Of a stretch of DNA of 64,000 nucleotides, positions 57,603-64,000 are shown piece by piece. The stretch lies in the NCBI GenBank assembly GCA_018828145.1, contig JAHJWO010000054.1, forward strand, positions 62,001-126,000, in the 5' to 3' direction. The DNA is from Alphaproteobacteria bacterium. GTDB taxonomy: Bacteria; Pseudomonadota; Alphaproteobacteria; Rhizobiales; Devosiaceae. Both the position numbers and the translations under genes were made by a program. The notes beneath the pieces are model-generated. The model made no database searches and had not been told where the DNA came from. It saw only the letters and a program-made list of their open reading frames with translations. Each line of letters opens with the position of its first letter. The first letter of the stretch is position 1.

Positions 57603-57738
57603 GTGAACTCCCGAAAGGACCGTCGACTCAAGGCTTTTGTTGATGCCCACTCAAATCCTACTCGTCCATCCGATGCAAGCATGGAAGGCATGCAGAATCT
57701 GCGTGACAGGTCGGATTCTTGTTGTTAGGGTCCCTCGC

Positions 57739-57880
57739 AATAAAGCACAGGCGGTGACAAATCGCCGGACGTCGACAACGTCAAGGGAGGAGCGTTGGCA
57801 GCGCGCTTCAGTAGCGCGCCTAAGACCAGCGTATTGTCGAACAAACTCAATTCAGCGGGGCCTTGTGCCCCGCTTTTTTA
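57739..57880 (+). ncRNA. Candidate small RNA (or leader attenuator) with strong terminator
   Basis: Plus strand. A TTCTTG / 17 bases / AATAAA promoter-like pair (57716-57744) precedes the module; transcription would begin near 57751. Stems follow: GGCG/CGCC (57750-57766), GACGT/ACGTC (57768-57782), GCGCGCT/AGCGCGC with a 5-base loop (57801-57819), then an 8-bp terminator AGCGGGGC/GCCCCGCT (57854-57874) with a T6 run. A purine-rich AAGGGAGGAG lies unpaired at 57783-57792. The coordinates are approximate at the 5' end. No family is recognised. Confidence 0.55.
57854..57880 (+). terminator. Strong intrinsic terminator upstream of the MmcQ/YjbR gene
   Basis: AGCGGGGC-CTTGT-GCCCCGCT followed by TTTTTTA. 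There is no plus-strand gene for 3 kb upstream that it could terminate, which is why a small RNA or attenuator is inferred. Confidence 0.88.
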
Positions 57881-57928
57881 TTTCCGCGCTCGAACATATC
57901 CCTGTTCGTCGAGTTGAGAAGGCGCAAG

Positions 57929-58258
57929 ATGGCGGAGGCGGCAGACCTCAGACGCATAGCTCTGTCCCTGCCGGGCACGACCGAGGCGCCGCATTTCGAC
58001 CGGGCTGCCTTCAAGGTCGACCGCATCTACGCGACCATGCCGGCGCATGGCGGGACAGCAAACCTCAAACTCTCCCCGGACGAGCAGGAATTCAAATGCC
58101 AGCTGGCGCCGGAGATTTTTGCGCCGGTTCAGAACGCCTGGGGTCGTCAGGGCTGGACCTGTGTGACATTGGCATCTGCCACCGAGGAAGACCTCAGCGC
58201 TGCGCTGGCAATGGCGCATGCCCATGCCGTGGGAAAGCCGAAACGCCAGCGGCGCTAG
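57929..58258 (+). CDS. MmcQ/YjbR-family protein
   Basis: A 109-residue protein of the MmcQ/YjbR fold: LRRIALSLPGTTEAPHFDRAAFKVDRIYATM, then QNAWGRQGWTCVTLASATEEDLSAALAMAHAHAV. The fold resembles a DNA-binding CyaY-like protein and the function is poorly known. ATG 57929 with GAGAAGG is used. It stands alone on the plus strand among minus-strand genes and follows the terminator by about 50 bases. A TTG-initiated 40-codon frame with an upstream GGGAGGAG (57795-57917) ends 11 bases before it. Confidence 0.88.
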   Translation: MAEAADLRRIALSLPGTTEAPHFDRAAFKVDRIYATMPAHGGTANLKLSPDEQEFKCQLAPEIFAPVQNAWGRQGWTCVTLASATEEDLSAALAMAHAHAVGKPKRQRR

Positions 58259-58274
58259 CTTTGACCTCGGACGC

Positions 58275-58523
58275 TCAGCGGTTCCAGTAGTGGTGCAGGG
58301 CCTCGTTGCTGAGGGCCCAGAACAGCAGGCCCGTCATCAGGATCGCCAGCCCGGTGGCGATCAGGGCACGGCGCAGCAGGCGGGGCGTCACAGGCGCAGC
58401 CGGATCGGTGCCGGCCACGACGTTCCCCGCCTCTGCCTGGCTGCGATTGCCGATCGGCAACACGGCGACGAAGCTCAGCCACCAGATGACGAAGAAGACG
58501 GCAATGATGGAGCCGATCTGCAT
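58275..58523 (-). CDS. DUF1467-family membrane protein
   Basis: An 82-residue protein with two hydrophobic helices (SIIAVFFVIWWLSFVAVLPIG and ALIATGLAILMTGLLFWAL) and the pattern RSQAEAGNVVAGTDPAAPVTPRLLRR between them, as expected for DUF1467. The ATG at 58523 is spaced best from the GAGG site; an ATG two codons upstream (58529) is possible. It lies just downstream of rnj on the minus strand, its normal place. Function unknown. Confidence 0.92.
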   Translation of the reverse strand: MQIGSIIAVFFVIWWLSFVAVLPIGNRSQAEAGNVVAGTDPAAPVTPRLLRRALIATGLAILMTGLLFWALSNEALHHYWNR

Positions 58524-58627
58524 GGGCATATCCTCGCGACGTGACAGGTCTTCACATACGCCCGGCGGCCTTCCCACGGAAGCGGGAAGCGCCGTCGCTT
58601 ATTGCCGCAGCGCGCCTGCAGCGTGCG

Positions 58628-60301
58628 TTAGACCCGGTGCACGAACACCGACACGTTCGGCTTGCGGCCCCAATAGGCGTTGACCTCGTTGCGGATGGCC
58701 TTGAACAGGGCCGAGTTCAGCACTTCGGTATCGCTGCGCCGCTTGGGCGGCATGGATTTGATGACGCCGGCAACGGTATCTTCCACTAGCTCGCTCAGCG
58801 ACTCGTCCTCGGTCTCGGGCAGCCCTTCGATCACCAGATCGGGGCCAGAAACGACCTGGCCACTGCCGTTGACGCAGAGGCTGACCACGACATGCCCGCC
58901 AAAGGACAGCCGGCGACGGCCTTTGACACCGGATTCGTCCGGCGTGCACAGCACGAGCCCATCGAGATAGAGCTCGCCCGTGCGCACTTCGGCCGGATAG
59001 GTCATGGTCTCGGGGAAGAGCCGCACCAGATCGCCATTGCGGATGCCGCAGACATTGGGAATGCCGGATTCGCGACCGAGCTTGGCATGGGCCTGCAGAT
59101 GCACCGCTTCGCCATGCACCGGCACCAGCACTTCCGGCTTCACCCAGCTGTAGAGCTTGCGCAGTTCGTCACGACGCGGGTGACCCGTTACGTGCACCAG
59201 CCCGTCATTCTGGGTGATGACCTCGACGCCCTTGTCGATCAGCATGTTCTGGATGTCGATGACTTCCCGCTCGTTGCCCGGGATGGCCCAGGACGAGAAA
59301 ATCATGCGGTCGCCGGCGGCCAGCTCGATAACGGGATGTTCGCCGCGCGCGATGCGGGCGATGGCGGCGCGGGCCTCGCCCTGGGAGCCGGTACAGATCA
59401 GCACGATCTTGTTGCGGGCAATCGAGCGATAGGCATCCTGGTCGAGCAGCGGCGGCAGGCCCTCGAGCATGCCCAGTTCCCGGGCAATGCCGGTGATCCG
59501 GTGCAGCGAGCGACCCGACATCACCACCTGGCGGCCGGCCTTTTCTGCAGCACGGACGATCGAGATCACCCGGCCGACATTGGAGGCAAAGGTCGTGACG
59601 GCGACACGGTTGGGCGACTCGGCGATCATCGCAGCCAGATTGGCGGCCACCTCGGCCTCGCTGGGGCTCTCGCCATCCTTGAGCGCATTGGTCGAGTCGC
59701 AGATCAGCGCCAGTGGAGTCGAGCGGTCCTCGCCGATCTTCTGCAGGCGCGCCACATCGGTCGGGGCATTGCCCACCGGCGTCGGATCGAGCTTCCAGTC
59801 GCCGGTATGCAGCACCCGGCCCACGGGCGTCGAAATCAGCAGCGCATTGGATTCGGGGATCGAGTGGGCGACATTGATCGCCTCGATGGTGAACGGGCCG
59901 ACGGTGAAGGGCTTGCCGGGGCGCATGATGGTGACGTCGACATTCTCGACAATCCCGTCCCCTGCCCGCTTGGCCGCCAGCATGGCAGCGGTGAAGGGTG
60001 TGCAGAAGACCGGCTTTTCAAAACCCGGCCAGAGGTCGAGCACGGCGCCGTAGTGGTCTTCGTGGCTGTGGGTCAGGATCAGCGCCAGCACGTCGTCGGC
60101 GCGTTCCTCGAGGAATTCGGGATTGGCCATGATCAGCTCGATCCCGGGCAGGTCGGGCCCGCCGAAGGTAACGCCGCAATCCACGACGATCCACTTGCGC
60201 GAGCGCTCCGGCCCAAAGCCGTATGCGCCCATATTCATACCGATCTCGCCAACGCCGCCGAGCGGCACGAAGACGAGTTCATCCCTTTGGTTTTTAGCCA
60301 T
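58628..60301 (-). CDS. rnj: Ribonuclease J
   Basis: A 557-residue metallo-beta-lactamase/beta-CASP ribonuclease for mRNA decay and rRNA maturation. The zinc motif HSHEDH is at residues 78-83. The beta-CASP domain has CDSTNALKDGESPSEAE and VVMSGRSLHRI, with LICTGSQGE, and HVTGHPRRDELRKLYSWVKPEVLVPVHGE shows the C-terminal motifs. The start is ATG 60301. It precedes DUF1467 and follows birA on the minus strand. Confidence 0.95.
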   Translation of the reverse strand: MAKNQRDELVFVPLGGVGEIGMNMGAYGFGPERSRKWIVVDCGVTFGGPDLPGIELIMANPEFLEERADDVLALILTHSHEDHYGAVLDLWPGFEKPVFCTPFTAAMLAAKRAGDGIVENVDVTIMRPGKPFTVGPFTIEAINVAHSIPESNALLISTPVGRVLHTGDWKLDPTPVGNAPTDVARLQKIGEDRSTPLALICDSTNALKDGESPSEAEVAANLAAMIAESPNRVAVTTFASNVGRVISIVRAAEKAGRQVVMSGRSLHRITGIARELGMLEGLPPLLDQDAYRSIARNKIVLICTGSQGEARAAIARIARGEHPVIELAAGDRMIFSSWAIPGNEREVIDIQNMLIDKGVEVITQNDGLVHVTGHPRRDELRKLYSWVKPEVLVPVHGEAVHLQAHAKLGRESGIPNVCGIRNGDLVRLFPETMTYPAEVRTGELYLDGLVLCTPDESGVKGRRRLSFGGHVVVSLCVNGSGQVVSGPDLVIEGLPETEDESLSELVEDTVAGVIKSMPPKRRSDTEVLNSALFKAIRNEVNAYWGRKPNVSVFVHRV

Positions 60302-60375
60302 GGGTCAGTTCAGTCCTTTCGAGCGCAACGCCGGAGCGATCATTGGTCGCCGGTCGCCTGCGCAGTTGTTTGTGG

Positions 60376-61206
60376 TCAGCTTCGGGCGCTGGCCGTTGCC
60401 CCAAAATGTACGTCGCCCGCGGTGATCGCGATGCGGCGATTGTCATCGGCGCGGACGATCAGTCGTCCAGCGTCGTCGATCGTTTCGAAAATGCCGCGGA
60501 GCACTTCCCCGTTCTGGTTGACGGCCACCGGCGCGCCGATCCCGGCCGCGGACGCGCGCCACTGCTTCAGCACGTCGCCAATGCCGCGGCCATCATTCCA
60601 GACCCCGAAAACGTCCACCCAGGCATCACTCAGCGCCTCGAAGACATCCTCGGCGGTCCGGCTGACGCCGAGCTCGACAAGACTGGTTGCGGGATAGGGT
60701 AAACCTTGCGGCGCCGCAACCGCGTTGACGCCAAAGCCGATGGCAATGGCGTGACGACCGTCCGGCAGCTTGCTGGCTTCCAGCAGTATCCCTGCGAGCT
60801 TGGCGCCATCGGCCAACACATCATTGGGCCACTTCAGAGCAATGCGGGAATTGCCGCCCAGCCCATCCGCCCCGTCGATACCGATCTTTACCAGTCCGCC
60901 GGGCAAGATCGCCGACAGGGCCGTGCTGAGCGAAACGCCGGCAACAAATCCCAGCGTTGCCGCCAAGGTGGGATCGGCCTCGGGCACAATCAAGAGCGTG
61001 GCAGCCAGGTTGCCGTGCGGGCTCTCCCACTGGCGGCCCCGGCGCCCCCGGCCCTCCGTCTGCTGCCGCGCGGCAAACCATATCCCGCCGGGATCGCCTG
61101 CTGAGGCAGAAGCGAGCGCCTCGGAATTGGTGGAGCCGATGCTGTCATAGCCGCGCAGCCGATAGCCGGCCGCGCGCGCCTTGTGTCCGAGAGCGAACTC
61201 GCTCAC
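60376..61206 (-). CDS. birA: Biotin--[acetyl-CoA-carboxylase] ligase
   Basis: A 276-residue biotin protein ligase without an N-terminal DNA-binding domain. The biotin/ATP motif GRGRRGRQWESPHGNLAATLL is at about residues 51-71, and KWPNDVLADGAKLAGIL follows. It attaches biotin to acetyl-CoA carboxylase (AccB) and other carboxylases, with no repressor role likely here. The start is GTG 61206, next to the nuoN TAG. The C-terminal SH3-like domain is present. Confidence 0.94.
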   Translation of the reverse strand: MSEFALGHKARAAGYRLRGYDSIGSTNSEALASASAGDPGGIWFAARQQTEGRGRRGRQWESPHGNLAATLLIVPEADPTLAATLGFVAGVSLSTALSAILPGGLVKIGIDGADGLGGNSRIALKWPNDVLADGAKLAGILLEASKLPDGRHAIAIGFGVNAVAAPQGLPYPATSLVELGVSRTAEDVFEALSDAWVDVFGVWNDGRGIGDVLKQWRASAAGIGAPVAVNQNGEVLRGIFETIDDAGRLIVRADDNRRIAITAGDVHFGATASARS

Positions 61207-62652
61207 CTAGAACAGGCTTCCGGCGGCCGTCTGGGCATAGCTGGCCAGCGGGCTGCCAACGGTGAAGTAATAGGTCACCAGCAGGAAGCCGCTGACCGCC
61301 ATGATGATGTTCAGCTCGGCCGGAACCGCCTGGAACTGGCGCACCGGCTCGTCGAAATACATCACCTTGACCACCCGCAGGTAGTAGAAGGCGCTCACGG
61401 CCGAAGCCAGTACGCCGATCACCGCCAGCACATAGAGCTGTGCGTCGATGGCGGCCAGGAAGGCGTGCCACTTGGCAAAGAACCCTGCCAGCGGCGGCAT
61501 GCCGATCAGCGAGAACATGATGATGGCCATGATGGCCGCCACGAAAGGCCGGGTCTGCGCCGCGCCAGCCAGCTCGTCGATGGTTTCGACGTAACCGGCA
61601 TCGGTCCGCAGCGATAGCAGGCAAGCGAACAGGCCAACCGTCATGGCGACATAGATCGCCATATAGATCGCCACGCCCTCGACACCGACCTGCGTTCCCG
61701 ACGACAGGCCAACCAGCGCGAAGCCGACATGGCCGATGGAGGAATAGGCAATCAGTCGCTTGATCGAGCGCTGGCCGATGGCGGCAAAGGCCGCCAGCAC
61801 CATGGAAGCAATCGACAGGAAGATCACGATCTGCTGCCAGTCGCTGGCAATGCCCTGGAACGTGTCCATCACCAGCCGCACCAGCAACGCCATGGCAGCC
61901 ACCTTGGGAGCCGTGGCGAAGAAGGCGGTGACCGGTGTCGGCGCGCCTTCATAGACGTCCGGCGTCCACATGTGGAACGGCACCGCCGAAATCTTGAATG
62001 CAACACCGGCAAGCAGGAAGACGAGGCCGAAGATGAGCCCGATCGAGCGGCCCTCATTGGCAATGGCCAGCACGATTTCCTGCAGATTGGTATGGCCGGT
62101 AAAGCCATAGACCAGCGAGGCACCATAGAGCAGCATGCCCGAGGACAAGGCGCCCAGCACGAAATACTTGAGGCCGGCTTCGGTCGCCTTGCTGTCGTCG
62201 CGCTTGATGGCGGCCAGCACGTAGAGCGAGAGCGACTGCAGCTCCAACCCGACATAGAGGCTCATCAGGTCATTGGCCGAAACCATGGCCATCATGCCCA
62301 GCGTCGCCAGCAACACGAGGATGGCATATTCGAACTTGTGCGTGCCGTTTTCCTCGGCGCGCGGCAAGGCCAGCATCAGCGAGAAGGCCGAGCCACCCAG
62401 CACCAGCACCTTCATGAAGCGGGCAAAGCTGTCAGCAATGAAGACGCCATTGAAGATCACGCCATCTGCCGGCGCGAACAGGATGACGGCGCCAACGACC
62501 AGGAGCAGCAGGACTGCACCATAGGAGACCAGCAGGGAGCGCTCCTTGTTGATCACCACGCCGACAAGCAGCAGCACGATGGCGCCCACGGCCAGGAGCA
62601 TTTCCGGGTAGGCGGGAGCCAGGCTCGCGAAATCGATAACGTCTGAGTTCAC
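61207..62652 (-). CDS. nuoN: NADH-quinone oxidoreductase subunit N
   Basis: A 481-residue antiporter-like subunit of complex I with about 14 membrane helices. It has the conserved [36 protein letters not shown], the Lys-bearing [20 protein letters not shown] and [21 protein letters not shown]. The start is GTG 62652 with an AGGAGA site. It follows nuoM by 9 bases and leads directly into birA. Confidence 0.96.
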   Translation of the reverse strand: MNSDVIDFASLAPAYPEMLLAVGAIVLLLVGVVINKERSLLVSYGAVLLLLVVGAVILFAPADGVIFNGVFIADSFARFMKVLVLGGSAFSLMLALPRAEENGTHKFEYAILVLLATLGMMAMVSANDLMSLYVGLELQSLSLYVLAAIKRDDSKATEAGLKYFVLGALSSGMLLYGASLVYGFTGHTNLQEIVLAIANEGRSIGLIFGLVFLLAGVAFKISAVPFHMWTPDVYEGAPTPVTAFFATAPKVAAMALLVRLVMDTFQGIASDWQQIVIFLSIASMVLAAFAAIGQRSIKRLIAYSSIGHVGFALVGLSSGTQVGVEGVAIYMAIYVAMTVGLFACLLSLRTDAGYVETIDELAGAAQTRPFVAAIMAIIMFSLIGMPPLAGFFAKWHAFLAAIDAQLYVLAVIGVLASAVSAFYYLRVVKVMYFDEPVRQFQAVPAELNIIMAVSGFLLVTYYFTVGSPLASYAQTAAGSLF

Positions 62653-62661
62653 GGGACTCTC

Positions 62662-64000
62662 CTAGTGGGCAGCAGGCGCGGCGGCCGGCTCAGCGGCAGC
62701 CACCGGTTCGGCATGGACGAGTGGCGCCTGCGCATCGGCCAGCGACACGGCCGGATCGAGGCCGACCGCTGTCGCATAATGGGCCACCAGATTGTCGACG
62801 GCGGCAGCCGTCGTATCGAGGATGGGCGCGGGGTAGAAGCCGAAGACGATGGTCAGCACGATCAGCGGATAGAGGATGACCTTTTCGCGCAGATTGAGAT
62901 CAAGGATCGACTTGAGGCTTTCCTTGGTCAGGGCGCCGAAGATCACCCGGCGATAGAGCCAGAGCGCATAGCAGGCCGAGAAGATCACGCCAAAGGCGGC
63001 GCCGAAGGCCACCCAGGTATTGACCTGGAACACGCCCAGCATGGTCAGGAACTCGCCGACGAAGCCCGACGTGCCCGGCAGCCCGACATTGGCCATGGTG
63101 AAGACCATGAAGGCGAAGGCATAGCGCGGCATGCGCTCGACAAGGCCACCATAGGCGGCAATGTCGCGGGTATGCATGCGGTCATAGATGACGCCGACGC
63201 AGAGGAACAGCGCGCCGGAGACGATGCCGTGGCTGATCATCTGGAACATGGCGCCCTGGATGCCCAGGGCATTGCCGGCAAAGATGCCCATGGTCACAAA
63301 ACCCATATGGGCAACGGACGAATAGGCGATCAGCTTCTTGATATCGGTCTGCACCAGCGCCACCAGCGAGGTGAGGATGATCGCCGCGACGGACAAGAAG
63401 AAGATGATATTGGCGAACTGCAGCGAGGCATCCGGGAACATCGGCAGGCTGAAGCGCAGGAAGCCGTAGCCGCCCAGCTTGAGCAGGATGGCGGCCAGGA
63501 TCACCGAGCCGGCGGTCGGCGCCTGCACGTGGGCCTCCGGCAGCCAGCGATGGAACGGCCACATCGGCATCTTGACCGCCAGCGAGGCGAAGAACGCCCA
63601 CCACAGCCAGACCTGCCAGGATTCCGGGAAGTCATGCGTCAGCAGCTGGACAATGTCGGTGGTGCCGGCATTCCAGTACATGGCCATGATGGCCAGCAGC
63701 ATCAGCACGGAGCCGGTGAAGGTATAGAAGAAGAACTTGTAGCTGGCCTGGATGCGCGCCGCGCCGCCCCAGATGCCGATGATCAGGAACATCGGCAGCA
63801 GCGTGCCCTCGAAGAACACATAGAACATGGCCAGGTCGAGCGTGGTGAACACGCCGATCATCAGCGTCTCGAGCACGAGGAATACGATCATGTATTCCTT
63901 GACCCGCTTGTCGATCTCCCAGCTTGCCAGGATGGCGAAGGGCATCAGCAGCGCGGTCAGCACCACGAAGAGCACCGAAATGCCGTCGACGCCGACGCGA
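62662..64000 (-). CDS. nuoM: NADH-quinone oxidoreductase subunit M, 5' end outside window
   Basis: The visible 446 codons carry the C-terminal part of NuoM. It has [42 protein letters not shown] with the conserved Lys, [20 protein letters not shown], and a [13 protein letters not shown] block. The last 40 residues are an Ala/Pro/Glu-rich tail. The frame runs to the window edge ([24 protein letters not shown]). Further nuo genes are expected beyond. Confidence 0.96.
   Translation of the reverse strand, partial: RVGVDGISVLFVVLTALLMPFAILASWEIDKRVKEYMIVFLVLETLMIGVFTTLDLAMFYVFFEGTLLPMFLIIGIWGGAARIQASYKFFFYTFTGSVLMLLAIMAMYWNAGTTDIVQLLTHDFPESWQVWLWWAFFASLAVKMPMWPFHRWLPEAHVQAPTAGSVILAAILLKLGGYGFLRFSLPMFPDASLQFANIIFFLSVAAIILTSLVALVQTDIKKLIAYSSVAHMGFVTMGIFAGNALGIQGAMFQMISHGIVSGALFLCVGVIYDRMHTRDIAAYGGLVERMPRYAFAFMVFTMANVGLPGTSGFVGEFLTMLGVFQVNTWVAFGAAFGVIFSACYALWLYRRVIFGALTKESLKSILDLNLREKVILYPLIVLTIVFGFYPAPILDTTAAAVDNLVAHYATAVGLDPAVSLADAQAPLVHAEPVAAAEPAAAPAAH

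Larger units (their letters stand above)
57603..57928. other. Gene-free region upstream of proS and the MmcQ/YjbR gene
   Basis: The 326-bp gap separates proS (minus) and the MmcQ/YjbR gene (plus), which diverge. No long protein gene is acceptable. A plus-strand transcript-like module fills 57716-57880 (see ncRNA entry). The first 110 bases hold the proS leader and presumably its promoter, which I cannot define. Confidence 0.7.

Noticed and set aside
57795..57917. 40-codon TTG frame before the MmcQ/YjbR gene as a certain protein gene
   Set aside because: It has a GGGAGGAG site, but reads through a terminator stem and has no homology clue; kept only as a possible leader within a finding.

Overview
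The window is a dense, GC-rich bacterial chromosome segment (about 68 protein genes in 64 kb, most gaps under 150 bp). It carries no phage, integron, CRISPR array, rRNA or tRNA that I could find. Gene content and order point to an alphaproteobacterium of the order Hyphomicrobiales (Rhizobiales): a pdhA-pdhB-pdhC cluster with a DUF5076 gene, the perM-hdaA-ppk-ppx run, pyrB-pyrC-plsY-dprA-topA-rnr-DUF983-rpmG-pleD-divK-dinB, and nuoM-nuoN-birA-rnj-DUF1467-proS-lolC-lolD. A Devosia-like genus is my inference from overall flavour, not something the sequence proves.

Layout. 1-5.6 kb (minus strand): pyruvate dehydrogenase operon with ftsB upstream. 5.8-11.2 kb: a Dabb protein, a divergent PRPP synthetase, a malic enzyme and an EAL-domain c-di-GMP phosphodiesterase with a consensus CtrA box upstream. 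11.3-22.3 kb: aspS, rnd, ppx, ppk, hdaA and an AI-2E/PerM transporter, divergent from purM-kinase-purN. 22.4-30.3 kb: an EamA transporter, the three GatCAB genes scattered among GNAT acetyltransferases, chorismate mutase, an orphan YjhX-type protein and a GlsB-type membrane protein. 30.4-38.9 kb: a degenerate metallo-beta-lactamase-like protein, ruvX, an AraC regulator divergent from an NmrA-like oxidoreductase, then pyrB-pyrC-plsY-dprA and an aldo/keto reductase. 39.2-50.5 kb: topA, a dipeptidase, rnr, DUF983, rpmG, pleD/divK, dinB and ridA. 50.5-54.2 kb: a GDPD phosphodiesterase, a FemAB-like protein, a fused desaturase/short-chain dehydrogenase and a HIT protein. 54.2-64 kb (mostly minus): lolD, lolC, proS, DUF1467, rnj, birA, nuoN and the 3' part of nuoM.

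Functional themes. Most genes are housekeeping: central carbon metabolism, respiration, translation, nucleotide synthesis and RNA turnover. A second theme is the alphaproteobacterial cell-cycle and c-di-GMP circuit: DivK, the PleD diguanylate cyclase, HdaA (DnaA inactivation), and an EAL phosphodiesterase behind a CtrA site.

The least explained parts are non-coding. A transcript-like stretch at about 57.74-57.88 kb has a promoter-like sequence, three hairpins and a strong terminator. A hairpin-rich 240-bp stretch (46.14-46.38 kb) lies between rpmG and pleD. A family of ~110-bp doublet-palindrome repeats sits at 25.2, 27.5, 41.9 and (half copy) 43.0 kb. Among proteins, the most unusual are a dihydroorotase homologue stripped of its metal ligands, an archaeal-flavoured PRPP synthetase, an orphan TopA-inhibitor homologue in the same window as topA, and a desaturase/SDR fusion. 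All calls were made by reading; no database search was run.
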